Shown here: positions 1 to 47,500 of the stretch, one piece after another | How the letters are laid out: each line of letters begins with the position of its first letter | Position numbering within the stretch: the stretch's first letter is position 1 | Assembly (NCBI RefSeq): GCF_964340395.1 | Contig: NC_135562.1 | Span: 16,368,985 to 16,416,484 of the forward strand | Reading direction: 5' to 3' | Length of the DNA stretch: 47,500 bases | Source: Glandiceps talaboti | Lineage: Eukaryota; Hemichordata; Enteropneusta; Spengelidae | Translations under genes and position numbers: made by a program | Notes under the pieces: generated by a model | What the model was told of the DNA's origin: nothing | Database searches by the model: none | The model's input: the letters and a program-made list of their open reading frames with translations, nothing else

Positions 1-270
1 GTATGTGTGTGTGTATGTATGTATGTATGTATGTATGTATGTGTGTATGTATGTATGTATGTATGTATGTATGTATGTATGTATGCATGTATGTATGTAT
101 GTATGTATGTATGTATGTATGTATGTATGCATGTATGTATGTATGTATGTATGTATGTGTGTATGTATGTATGTATGTATGTATGTATGTATGTATGTAT
201 GCATGTATGTATGTATGTATGTATGTATGTATGTATGTATGTATGTATGTATGTATGTATGTATGTATAT
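1..270. repeat. (GTAT)n microsatellite
   Basis: Nearly pure GTAT tetranucleotide repeat with a few GTGT and GCAT variants; it runs off the left window edge. The long Met-Tyr-Val-Cys reading frames here are repeat artefacts. Confidence 0.97.
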
Positions 271-1753
271 TGTATATGTTCAACGCTGCGGGTCGTAATG
301 ATAAATTGTAAAGTCTTCGCTATCCGGGTCTTTACAGGATAACTGTCATTACGACCCTACCACAACCACACCAATTACAAATATACTCAATCATTGAATC
401 TGAGCTAACGGCAACTGGTAACCATCGCTCCATAAGGAATCACATATGTGCTTTTTCATTTAACACACAATATATGACAAGATGTTTATTCGTGTTTTTT
501 TTCAAAAACGAAGAGGATAATATAATAAGCCGTATTAATTATCAATAAAAAATGAAACATATCATAATAAATACTCTAGACCAATTATTTCTACTCTAGA
601 GATTACTAATCTAGATTCGATGAGAGACAATTTCCTTGTTGCGTGGAAACAAGCTACAGTGTAATTTTTGGAAACAAATTATGTAAATTTGGTGATTCCC
701 CTTTGACCTGATTTACCTATGTTGACATATTCCCTTTGATTCCGCTTTGTTTTTGTGAAAAGTCGTAATTCACTTTGATTAAATCGTAATCAATGATCAT
801 AAGTTTGTACATATGATGTGATTTATTACTTGAAAATATTTTCTTCTACACGTACACATGAACCACCAAGCCGACCTAAACTGATACACTGTGACATCAT
901 GCCAGTAAAAGTGTCTGTCTTACACTAAATAAACACTTCCTGCAAAATATGACTGTAAACTGTTTCATATAGGCTGCAGAGCCTTCGCGTAATTACCTAT
1001 AAAATTCACTGTTGCAAAGGTTTTGTAACGTGTAACAGGTAATCAGAACTAGAATAAAGTTATGATTTCTGTCAAATAGTTACCATTATCTGCAAAGATT
1101 TAGCTCCTGTGACAGGCGAGATTAACGTTGAAAGAAAGCATCTAGCCTACCACTTAGACTTGGTCTAATAAAAAGCAATTCTGCCAGTTACATAAATTGT
1201 ATTTGTCGTTCCCAAAAGTTTACTTATAACTGAAATGCTGTCCAACTCGAGGTTTTAATGTATGTAAGCGGAGAGGTAGATGTATAGTGCATTATTGTAA
1301 GTAATAATTATAGGTAGGGGGAACATAATTGTAACGTGTTTCCAATAACATGGCCTCACAAAATAGAATAGGTAGGTCCAGATACTGTTCTATTTTATTT
1401 TATTTTATCTTTTCATTACTTCGACACAAAAAACAAGCGGAATATCTGTCGGAATACCCCTTCCGTTAAGTTTTGATGAAATACGTACAGACATCACCGG
1501 GGAAAGATAAACGACTTAGACGAAGGTCAAGAAGACACTAATAATGTCTTATGTTTTTGTCTTAAATGTATAAAGAAAAACTACTCAGAGTCGGCAGCTT
1601 AAATTAGGGTCAGTAGTGTTATCGGCAACATATTTTCTTTTATATCGCCTTATACAAAAATGGTATGTGTCTCTGATTAATTGTAGCATTCTCAAAATGT
1701 TTTCAAAATTGGTGTAAATTAACATTTGTGATAAGAAATCCGAAAGTGATATG
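271..1753. other. 3' flank of gene A
   Basis: AT-rich sequence with no supported gene. It includes the presumed 3' UTR (from 1753 to about 1390) and otherwise nothing I can assign. Confidence 0.6.
1394..1404 (-). other. Candidate polyadenylation signals of gene A
   Basis: Two overlapping AATAAA hexamers on the minus strand about 350 nt beyond the gene A stop codon. They are the nearest canonical signals I found, but AT-rich DNA makes chance matches common. Confidence 0.3.
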
Positions 1754-32346
<30,593 letters not shown>

Positions 32347-33790
32347 CTTCGACGAAGAACATCCACACAAAGACCGGTACAGCCGGCTACTCACTCTTTT
32401 AAACTTAACTGCGGAACTGTCTCGCAATCGGCTCTCGAGAATGGTTTGCTCGATGTTCCGTGACGTAACGTTATATGCAAAGTGAAGTATTAACATATAT
32501 GATATACTTGATTAGGAGGAGCACAGGTGTTACACGGACATCCAACAAATAATATAGTGCTGCAAATTAACACATTGACATTGCTCGAATTTTTCTTATC
32601 AACATGGGAACGAAATATCCGTCTTCTAAATAAGAAAATATGGCCAAAAGCAATCTTGAGAGCATGTAAACATTCATGAAGGTGAATACCGAAAATTAGT
32701 ACTTAACAATTTTATAAGATGCACTTGCGAAAGGTCATATAGTGGGTGAGTACACGTTTGCCTCTAGTTTCAATATTAGTCCTCTCAGATTACTTCATTT
32801 TTAATACAGCGATACACTTAAGAAATTATTTATGTTCTGCATCATAGATATAGATTGAATAAGTGAATGCATGAATGGAAATAATTATGCAAATTAGACA
32901 TGAACAATAGTAATGAAATGTATCACTCTGTCGAAACTACTTAAGCTGATTCCAGACAAACCCTTACTTCTTCTTTTCCGTCATACAGCACACATATATA
33001 GTACCAGGTCCTAAAGACAAAAACCCTGCAATTTACTGTGACCGTATCCATAGCTCCCAGATTTGCTGAGTGGATATAATTTTTTTTTTTTGCAGTATAT
33101 CAATATTTGGAAATGTTGGTGTTTGTAAAAGATATAAGACTCGAAATATTCACGGAGATGTATAATAAACTATCCTTGAGATGGAATTGGAATGTGAAAG
33201 TCAAACGCAAGAACATTAGAAATACTCTACGCCGCCGTTGTATTGCATTAAGGTTTATAATCGTTTGTTTGTTGTTTGTGAAATCTATTTGTTGATTATT
33301 TATGATATTGTAAGAGTTACATTTATGATACGCCATTTGGATCAAACATTTTCTGCAAATACTTTTGGATTTTCACAAAAGGAAATAATTAAAAATGTCC
33401 CTATGGATTTATGTTACGGTTAATATCACATAATGTTTGAACTCCTTGGTAGAGCTAGGTGGTTCGTTCTGATTAAAGCCGTCGTGCAGTTGACTGCTGT
33501 AAGATTAATGTTGTATAACTTGTCGAAGACTATCATGGCTGTCCACCTGTCCATGCTAGACTTTGTGAAATTAGAACCAAAACGTATATGCATGCGCAGG
33601 CGCAGTGGGGTTTTTGAATGGATTGATCCCCTAAGTTCATGTAAGTTGTTGCTATCAATGTCACCACAGATAAACATTCTATATGGCTATATTGGTTACA
33701 CGTAGTTCAAAATTTCTGACCGGACCAGAGATTTTTCCGTTTCCTTGTGTTGTCCATGATGAATACCAACCTCTCCCATCCAGAGTGAAA

Positions 33791-33876
33791 TAGTTTCGGT
33801 TACCCAGACTCTTGCCGTTGAGGACTCTGCTGGAGTGGAGCCCTCAACGGCAAGAGTCTGGGTGACCGAGACTAGA
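33791..33876. repeat. Near-perfect 36-bp-arm hairpin
   Basis: TCGGTTACCCAGACTCTTGC then CGTTGAGG is mirrored by CCCTCAACGGCAAGAGTCTG then GGTGACCGA around a 12-bp spacer. The arm core (CCCAGACTCTYGCCGTTGAG) is also found at about 42467-42538, so this is a repeated family, probably a very short palindromic MITE or its remnant. Confidence 0.65.
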
Positions 33877-34439
33877 GTAGAAGCAAAAGAGAAATTCACT
33901 TGCCCACAAAACTGCTTGAAATCGCTTTTTGTATATTTGTTGTTGTCTTTCATTTTAACCTGTCATGTTTAAAAGTCTAGTACAGCTATATTTATTGACA
34001 TATATGCTATTTTCATTTTAGTAATAATCAGGTTTTGTCTATCAAAACCACCGTGGATTTAGCAATCAAGAGACATAGGGCAGGGTGATATTAAAATTTT
34101 GATTTAAAATTCATTTTTTTTTTGTGGTGCAGTTTCTCTATTAAGTTCCATAAATCCACACTTGATATTTGTTCAACTCATATTATCTATCACACAATAA
34201 TTGTTTGCATTTTGTAGTATTATACGATTTCAATCAATATGACAAATTTATGACGAAATACATTATTGAGTTATATATGACAAATGACATAAAAAACTAG
34301 TCTTATTCAACAGCCTGCGTAATTTCATTGCCGAATCCTGTTAACTTTCTGGTTGCATTTTTTTCTTTAGATGAATTTGACATATGGTGCTGAATACTAT
34401 GCCACGTCCCCCATAAATATATACACAACGGAAAAATGG

Positions 34440-34533
34440 TTAATGCATATAAGACACATATAAATACATATATGCATGTACACACATACTCATACATACA
34501 TACATACATACATACATACATACATACATACAT

Positions 34534-34564
<31 letters not shown>

Positions 34565-34825
34565 TACATACATACATACATACATACATACATACATACA
34601 TACATACATACATACATACATACATACGCACATACATACATACATACATACATACATACATACACACACACACATACATACATACATACATACATACATA
34701 CATACATAGGGGCATGCATACATACATACATACATACATACATACATACATACATACATACATACATACATACATGTATACATACATACATACATACATA
34801 CATGGGGGCATGCATACATACGTAA
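34440..34825. repeat. (CATA)n array with GGGGCATGC spacers
   Basis: Long CATA tetranucleotide array with CACA blocks. The same unusual interruption (GGGGCATGCATAC) occurs at about 34709 and 34804, i.e. a 95-bp higher-order unit. Intergenic. Confidence 0.95.
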
Positions 34826-34978
34826 GATACATTGATTCTTCTCTAGCAACTGACACAGATCTCTCAAGAAATGCAAATATGTCATGAAAGTGAAACTATC
34901 TTATATAACATCGTGGTTATCAATAGATCTGAAATTCACTTAAGAGTCACAAATTATGTCGTTATTACATATCTTAGT

Positions 34979-35310
34979 ACCATGCACAAGCCAAGGCATT
35001 GTCTCTAAATATGGATTATATACCCTGATCGTTCTACGTCACGACAACTCGTGTCTACGTCACTGTTTCTGCGGTGCTAGAAATATGAGTCAAAAACGTT
35101 TCATGTGATTTTATTTTTCAGTTACTTTTCTCGATTTCTCATGTATTATTGTTGTGGCTGTATAATCATATCATTCAGCCGGAAAATACACGTGACGTAA
35201 GGGTTTGTCACTACTCGTCTAGCGACTCATATTGACAAAGCCCCTTAGGTCACTCGTATTTTTATTGGCTGAATGAAGAAACACATTGGGGAATGATATC
35301 TAACTCCCAC
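34979..35310. repeat. Dispersed repeat, ACGTCA-rich family, copy c
   Basis: About 330 bp; matches copies a and b in order (CTACGTCACGACAAC, TCTACGTCACTG, ACACGTGACGTAAGGGTTTG, ACTACTCGTCTAGCGACTC, CCCCTTAGGTCACTCGTATT). It lies in the intergenic region between genes B and A. Confidence 0.55.
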
Positions 35311-37707
35311 ACTGTCTACTTACCTTTGTTTCTCAATAAGTGTGTGTGGACCGTGTATTTATTAAACTAACATTTCAAAATAGAAATTAACCTTAGGAAA
35401 ACGTCCATGTCATTTTGATGAATACAAATATATACAATGTTACCTTTTAAAAGCCAGATTTATTTAGTAATGTCTATACATTCATTTTCAAGAGTTTTCT
35501 ATACACGCTACAATACAGCATATCTAATTACTGAACTTGGTGGTGCGCAATTTGTTTTTACCTCTCAAAGTGGTTATACAGATATAAACTACAATTCAGC
35601 GTTGAGGGCGCTATAACGCCATACCTGAGATTAATGTTCTTCTCGCCAGTATGACTGTTTAATAACAAAATCTGCACTGTAAATTTCACATTCAGGAAAT
35701 CTCTCTAAAATGACATGAAATTCCTCGAGATGAAGACAAAGGGTATTGTGTGACAAACTATAAATGGAATGTGAAATCGTAATTAACATTTTTTTTATAA
35801 AATTATGAGATTGTCTTTCTCAGTACTCTAAATAAACAGGGGACACAAGTGACGTCATCAACACAGATATAGCTCCCTAACTTCGCTAAAAAGAAGCACA
35901 TAGCCACCATTCCTACACTATTTTAGAATCCAACTTCTCCAAAAATCATATCAATACCACATTCACGAGTAAATAGAAAGTCTCTGAGCACAGTTCCAAA
36001 ATAGTCTGACCATTCAGACTACTAATTATATTCTGATATATTCAAATCGGCGGGGGGGGGGAGGGGGGGTTGCTACCTTAATTTTTTTTGTTTACATTAT
36101 CACTAACACAGGCACAGGTAACGGCTTTTCAAACAGTGTACCCTTTACATTCCCAAGTTTATAAATGAAAGTCTAAAATTTCACAAACACTTGTTGACAA
36201 CTGTGAACTTCACTATTCAAATATTAGCCCGTCATCAATAAACCTCTTCAGTACCAACACATTCCTAGAGGAATTATTGAAATAAAATCAGTGCTTTTCC
36301 AGAGGTATTTGGGTGAATGTGTCCATTTTAAACCAATTTTCAAGAATATATCCTTATCAAGGAATGAATGTCAAAAATCCGTTCCCAAGGAGACAAGAGT
36401 TCGAATTTTCATATTGCAGACAAGTACGTCTAGTTCAGGGTCAAAGGTCAGATGTGTCTGCCCACAAAAACTATAATCTTTTGTATTAATGTGAAGGTTT
36501 CGTTCTGACCTTTCCTCCATTTTGTTTCATGGAATGACTTGACTCTTCAGAAAATACTTGCAATTTTCAGACATGACATCATCAACCCTTTTGAATTATA
36601 TCAAGAAAACAGGGAATTCTAATTATACTACCTGTGTAAACAATACGTCATCTGATCTTACATTAATTTCTTGATCAAATCGCACATTTATAAACAAGAG
36701 CAGTTTGGGTACATGCATTTTTGCTGCATTTGATAATGATACGGTGTGTAAAATTTCCGTTATCGCCTAAATATTTTTTATATCAATGAAGTACGTACAA
36801 CCACTTTCGCAACGATCATTGAATCAATCAGGAACAGCATTTATAAATGAACTGCCAATTGTAAGCATAGCTATTATAATGAAAATCTATCGAGGGGCAA
36901 AATGGTGTTCAAATCATTTCACAAACATGTCAGTGAGAATAATTTTTCAAACAAGTCCTATTGCAGTGTGGTTGATCTAAGATCGACAATCAAAACCATG
37001 TGTTTGTGTTTGTGTTTGTACATTTCAATAGTGAGGTCACACAGGTGGTTTAATTGCTGTCTGTAAAATACGCCTTATTATTCTGGTTACTGAAGATCAA
37101 GCTATGTCGCAGGTAAGGACATGATTATCTCCAAAATGGCAGATTTATTAGCTCGAATAATTTTCACTCTAACACCTTAAAACTGTTTGTGAATCTTCCC
37201 CATGACTACACATTGTGGGTTTCTTTACCGTAAACTCTTAAAACTGGCAGGTGTAAAATTTGAAGCTCCTGACGCGAAAGCTAGGTAAAATGTGAAGACA
37301 ACTTGACGTTCTCTGCACACGAAAGTGCTTATAATGTTATCGAACTTCATTGGTCTAGATTAGATGGGTCATGGGACCATCGCACAATGTCACACAAGCT
37401 AACTTCGTTCGTTTATAGTGGGCAGGGTGGTCTGTCCGTCAATGCGATGGCTGAATTTAATTTTCGTACGTCTAACCAAATGTAGAAAACTGTCCCACCT
37501 TTAACGATAATAGGTTCTGTATTCATCATTGCGATGTTGATAAGTTGATTCCAATTTTACTAATTTACTGCTAATGCGATATACAGTGCTGGCTTCCGAT
37601 AATCTTTCCATGTACTATGTTGTACATTGTATCGATCGTAGTGATGTGACCGCTACACTTTTTATTGTGATGACACGATAAATAAAAATGTCGATGTGAA
37701 CGTCCAT

Positions 37708-37729
37708 GGGGGGGGGGGGGGGGGGGGGG
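37708..37729. repeat. G22 homopolymer
   Basis: Twenty-two consecutive G residues in the intergenic region; shorter poly-G runs recur near 18890, 19371, 36051 and 40805. Confidence 0.95.
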
Positions 37730-38752
37730 TGGCCCTAAACGAACAAAGTTCCTTTATTGAGCTTGTGTGACATTGTGTGATCGACCTTAAATGTACGCTC
37801 TGTCAAATATTCGACAGGAGACGTCTCAGTACTCAGATACATTGTTCAAATTGAAAAACGATATTCAGAAATCACATAGAAAAATGTTACTTGTTTGTGT
37901 ATTTAGGGTATGATGCCATTGCATATTCAGTATTTCAATGTAGGGAAAAGACCTCACATTTTACCTATTTGCTAAAACTCTTTAAATTAGAAGTGTATGA
38001 AGTTCTGATTACATCGTTGTCTGAATTCTTTCAAATTACTAACAACAGAGACAAAAATTTAAACGGCTAAAAGACATTATAATAACATAAAAAAAATGAT
38101 TCAGTGTTAGTTCTAAATAATTATATTGATCCGATAGAATGTGGCATGCCGGTCTTTATTTTTTAGAATTATTATTACACATGTTTTTTTTAATTTAACA
38201 AAATGATTGAAGAAATTTAGTCACAAAGTTATATTCTTAGTCATTTAAAAGACATGTCGCCAATAGTTTGTAACTCTATACCCCTGGTCCTAATGTTCTT
38301 GATAGTCCATGTACAAAATTATCATGGATGGCAATCTCACATTATTATGAAACGTAGAATTATCGGAGATTGCTTCTCTCTCTACTTACAAACCGTATAT
38401 AAGGGGAAGATTTCAACCCACGAGTTTGTAAACAGAATAAAATCACTGAAATATTTACATAAATCCGATTCATCCTGGTCATATAAAATCAAACGATATA
38501 TAGTAACGTAAAACAATTTAATTTTTACAAGAGTATAGGGCATATACAAGCAATTTCTTTTATCATTCAAGAGACAAAATGGCGGCGCGACTGAGCGAGC
38601 CCTTTAGTTTGCTTTCGTATCTACTAACTGGAACCTCTAACCTTTACACAAAATCGCATGTACCTTGTTCTAAAAGCACTAACGTTTCAAATCACTAAAG
38701 TATTTAAATCTGTCATTTTTGGTTCCAGTTGTACCAGTGGGGTCTCGCCATC

Positions 38753-38878
38753 GCATGTATTACTACGCATGTATTACTACGCATGTACAACTGCGCATGT
38801 ACTACTACGCATGTACTACTACGCATGTATTACTACGCATGTATTACTACGCATGTACAACTGCGCATGTACAGCTAC
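38753..38878. repeat. 14-bp minisatellite, nine units
   Basis: Nine exact 14-bp steps of GCATGTATTACTAC and variants, in the order A A B C C A A B D (B = GCATGTACAACTGC, C = GCATGTACTACTAC). The recurrence of AAB suggests a five-unit duplication. Intergenic. Confidence 0.95.
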
Positions 38879-39591
38879 AAATAGCTTTAAAAATTGCCAA
38901 AAAAAAATTCTTACCTGATTAATACAAGAGATTGTCTAAGCAATTGGGGTTGTACATTGCATAATTAAAAATTAATCTTTTTTATATCATTATTCATCAA
39001 ATTCTAATAAATGTCAATAACATTATAGAATATATTTTTTACTTATTTACAAGGAATATCCTTGATAGAAACAAACAAGTTGTTTGTTCTCTTACAAGAT
39101 TCATACAAATTGTTTGTTGGTGTGGTGGTATGAGCCCAGAACAGAGATGACCTTCAAAACTAATCCATTTTTTACACAGTACATTACATAATATTTTAAT
39201 CCATGTATTGGCTTGTATTTGATTGTTTTTTTCATTTATTTAGAATTGTTAGAATCCATTTTGTTATCTAAGTGAAATGTCAAATATTAACCCCCTTTGT
39301 TATATAAACAATATATGGAAAGAAAACCTTCTGAATATTTTAAGAACTGTTGCAATGAAAACGGCGAAATAATTGAAAATTATTAGCTGTGTTTGCATTA
39401 ATCCGCCGGAGAAGAGTAAGTTGATTCAGAAATGCATTTTTTTCAGAAAAAGAAAAGTTTAGATTAACCATCTTTTTAGGTAACTGTTTAACCGGTTGTA
39501 ATGATTTTGATTTCTCAAGAGGTCACCAATATTTAACTTTTACTTTAGCAGTGTGTGAATATTTACTTTTGCAATAACGTATCATTACAAA

Positions 39592-40022
39592 TACAGCTAA
39601 AATGATGTAGGCTTGGTGTTTCACTCATGTGACAAGATATTTATTACGCACCCTCAGACAAGTTCTAATGCAAAGGAAACAATTACATAGGTAAGTATGT
39701 ATGTATGTAAAATTAGTCAAGTTGGAAAATAGATAATTGCAGCCATTAAAATTATCAAGTCCATGTGTAATGTTTTCATTACAAGCCTGTTTCCACTGCA
39801 CTGTGAAAGAATAGCACTGCTTATCAGTGTTCAATGTGATTGGGCAAAGGATCCTGCTGTGTTTATTGTGTCTCTGTTATTGTGTTAGTCGAGAGTTGAA
39901 ATGTGTCTAGCTCTATGTCAAAAACGTAATGTCTCATGAGTGAAACACCAAGCCAACATCATTTTAGCTGTAATGGTCCATGAATGAAACACAAAGCCAA
40001 CATCATTTTAGCTGTAATAGAA
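39592..40022. mobile_element. Inverted-repeat element with 43-bp arms
   Basis: TACAGCTAAAATGATGTAGG then CTTGGTGTTTCACTCATG (39592-39631) is mirrored with one mismatch by CATGAGTGAAACACCAAGCC then AACATCATTTTAGCTGTA (about 39934-39972). A second, more diverged copy of the right arm follows at 39976-40020. The interior (about 300 bp) has no gene. MITE-like; intergenic. Confidence 0.6.
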
Positions 40023-41096
40023 CTATTAACCTGTAGAGGTAGTCAATACCAAATATTTTTTTTTTATTTTACTGTGGATACGTCGTTTCATTCCGCCCTC
40101 ACCGGCTGACTGATGTGTGAGGGCGCCCCGTCATGGCGTACCTTACAGCCTTGAGGATCCGTTTATACGATTGATATTGTTTTTATTAATAACTGTTGTA
40201 TTTGTAGTTTTACGATAACCCTAAACTTTATAGCACAAAATATGTATTAGACAATAGAGTTGACATTACATAAGCAGTAACATTACTATTTGAGTAAACG
40301 TCACCGTAAAATGTATGAGCACATGTTTGATCCAAAACCTTTTTGACTTACGGAAGACGCTTGGTATCAGATTCTCAACTAAATAAGTGATAATAGACCA
40401 AACTTTCATCTAGAAAATATTCCGTAGAACGCAAGTTATCTAAAAAAAATTTAAAAATTTTTTTTCAAAGAACACATTTTTCTAAAGATGCACATAACAT
40501 GTCGGGTCTAATAATGCGTTATGTTTTTAAATGACTACATATTAGTACTGTAAAAACGTTGATCAGCATTCTTAGGCCATTTTGTAATTTGTATGAATAA
40601 TTAACACTGCAAATAACACTGCATATGATGGAGCCAACATTGTCAAAAGACGTTAAACAGAGATGTATAAATATATAAATAGTTACAAAGTCATATTAAC
40701 TGCACTATATATTCTTACTTACAGTCATGCATCAAGTTCTTTAACATGGGCAAGATAGTTCTATAGTAAGCCCTTTGATGCCTTCTGTCTGACACATTTA
40801 CTCGGGGGGGGGGGGTGGTATTTAACACTCACTCAGAGTTTTACTTTAAGATACAACGTTCTACTTCTTGAATTTTCTATTTACTCAATGTTATTGCCCA
40901 ACTCGTTAGTATATTTGTTTTATCAAAAACACTTGCTCTGTTTTGCGCCTGCAGAAGTTCTCGGTGACTCTGAGGGAGACTTCTTTAGTACACTTTGGTA
41001 CGAAATAGCTTGCATGTTCCGTGATATTTTTTTTTGTCGGGATGCTCAACATGTTATTGTTTATGTTGAAGGACAGCTCGATCTTTTTTATAACTG

Positions 41097-46773
<5,677 letters not shown>

Positions 46774-47093
46774 CTATCAAAGAATTCATCATACTTGTTA
46801 ACCAACAAATTTTTCTTATCATCTAATATATCTAGTCGTATAAACCAAGCCTTTATTTTCAAAGTTTGAAAATGGAATTATGTTCAAGTATATATTGTGT
46901 ACTTCACATGTAAACAATGTGCAGTGTACACGTATAATATAAGTAGTACTCATCAGTATTGTACATAACTATGAATGTAATATTAAGTAATGTAGTATTG
47001 TTACGAAGTGAATTATGAAAACTCTCTCCAGGTTTGTTTGGTTAGGACTTTTACAAAGCACAACATCCCTCCCCCCTCAAGTCCAGGCCCAAG

Positions 47094-47252
<159 letters not shown>

Positions 47253-47500
47253 CCCAAGTTATATCAAGTTATCCGGCCACCTAGTCACAGTATAATTGCA
47301 TTACTACAGTTAATCCCATGACCTCCAGACTCCTAGCGCTCATCTTTAACTGTACATGTTGTACCACAGGGAACCGTAGTGTAAAATGAGTACATGTATA
47401 TATATAATGTAATGATCTCGGTAGCTGTACTGCAAGATTTCCAGAGGGATGGTGGATTTAAATTCACGCCCCAAGAGACACTTAGACTACACGCACTTGT

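Larger units (their letters stand above)
32347..41096. other. Intergenic region between gene B and gene A
   Basis: About 8.7 kb from the gene B stop to the gene A start. It should contain gene A's promoter and gene B's 3' UTR. Repeats listed separately are the only features I can support; 35310-37700 and 37740-38750 hold nothing recognised. Confidence 0.6.

Noticed and set aside
3-342. Three long overlapping frames of Met-Tyr-Val-Cys repeats
   Set aside because: Translation of a GTAT tetranucleotide repeat in all frames; no gene signal.
33426-33705. Overlapping frames of 83 (minus) and 90 (plus) codons
   Set aside because: No family motif, no splice or promoter context, and no codon pattern favouring either strand; probably chance.

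Overview
This is eukaryotic, animal-type DNA: AT-rich, intron-rich, full of microsatellites and short non-autonomous repeats. All supported coding sequence is invertebrate-like. I cannot fix the phylum from sequence alone; a marine invertebrate (lophotrochozoan, hemichordate or lancelet type) would fit. No prokaryotic gene structure, CRISPR array, rRNA or convincing tRNA was seen.

The window is dominated by two head-to-tail paralogous genes on the minus strand. Both encode TRPC cation channels, nearest in their S2-S3 and pore signatures to the TRPC3/6/7 group. Gene A runs from 32346 down to 1754 and appears complete: nine exons with GT-AG junctions and matching phases give 1,010 codons. They encode ankyrin repeats, the TRP N-terminal domain, six membrane segments with pore, the TRP box, a calmodulin/IP3-receptor-binding-like (CIRB) helix and a C-terminal coiled coil. 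Gene B runs from 46773 down to 41097 and is 5'-truncated by the window edge. Its last six exons (583 codons, S2 to stop) are present, and its 143-nt and 199-nt exons match gene A in length and phase. Both paralogs carry a very long (about 165 residue) sequon-rich S3-S4 loop, predicted extracellular. In A it contains a coiled coil; in B it contains a furin-type RTRR site. Gene A also lacks the His/Cys zinc motif usual in TRPC N-termini. A further in-phase 156-nt cassette exon may exist in intron 1 of gene A.

Nested in intron 4 of gene A, on the plus strand, is an intronless PLAC8-family gene (11716-12042). The same intron holds a frame-broken stretch resembling a polycystin S3 region. Intron 1 of gene A contains the 3' end of a non-LTR retrotransposon (about 24.5-25.0 kb).

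The remainder is introns, the 32.3-41.1 kb intergenic region and the window ends. It carries several dispersed short-element families: a 330-380 bp GGCC-ended inverted-repeat family in at least three copies, fold-back elements with internal subrepeats, a CACGTGAC/ACGTCAC-rich family in three copies, and palindromic elements. It also carries many microsatellites, minisatellites and one recent tandem duplication.
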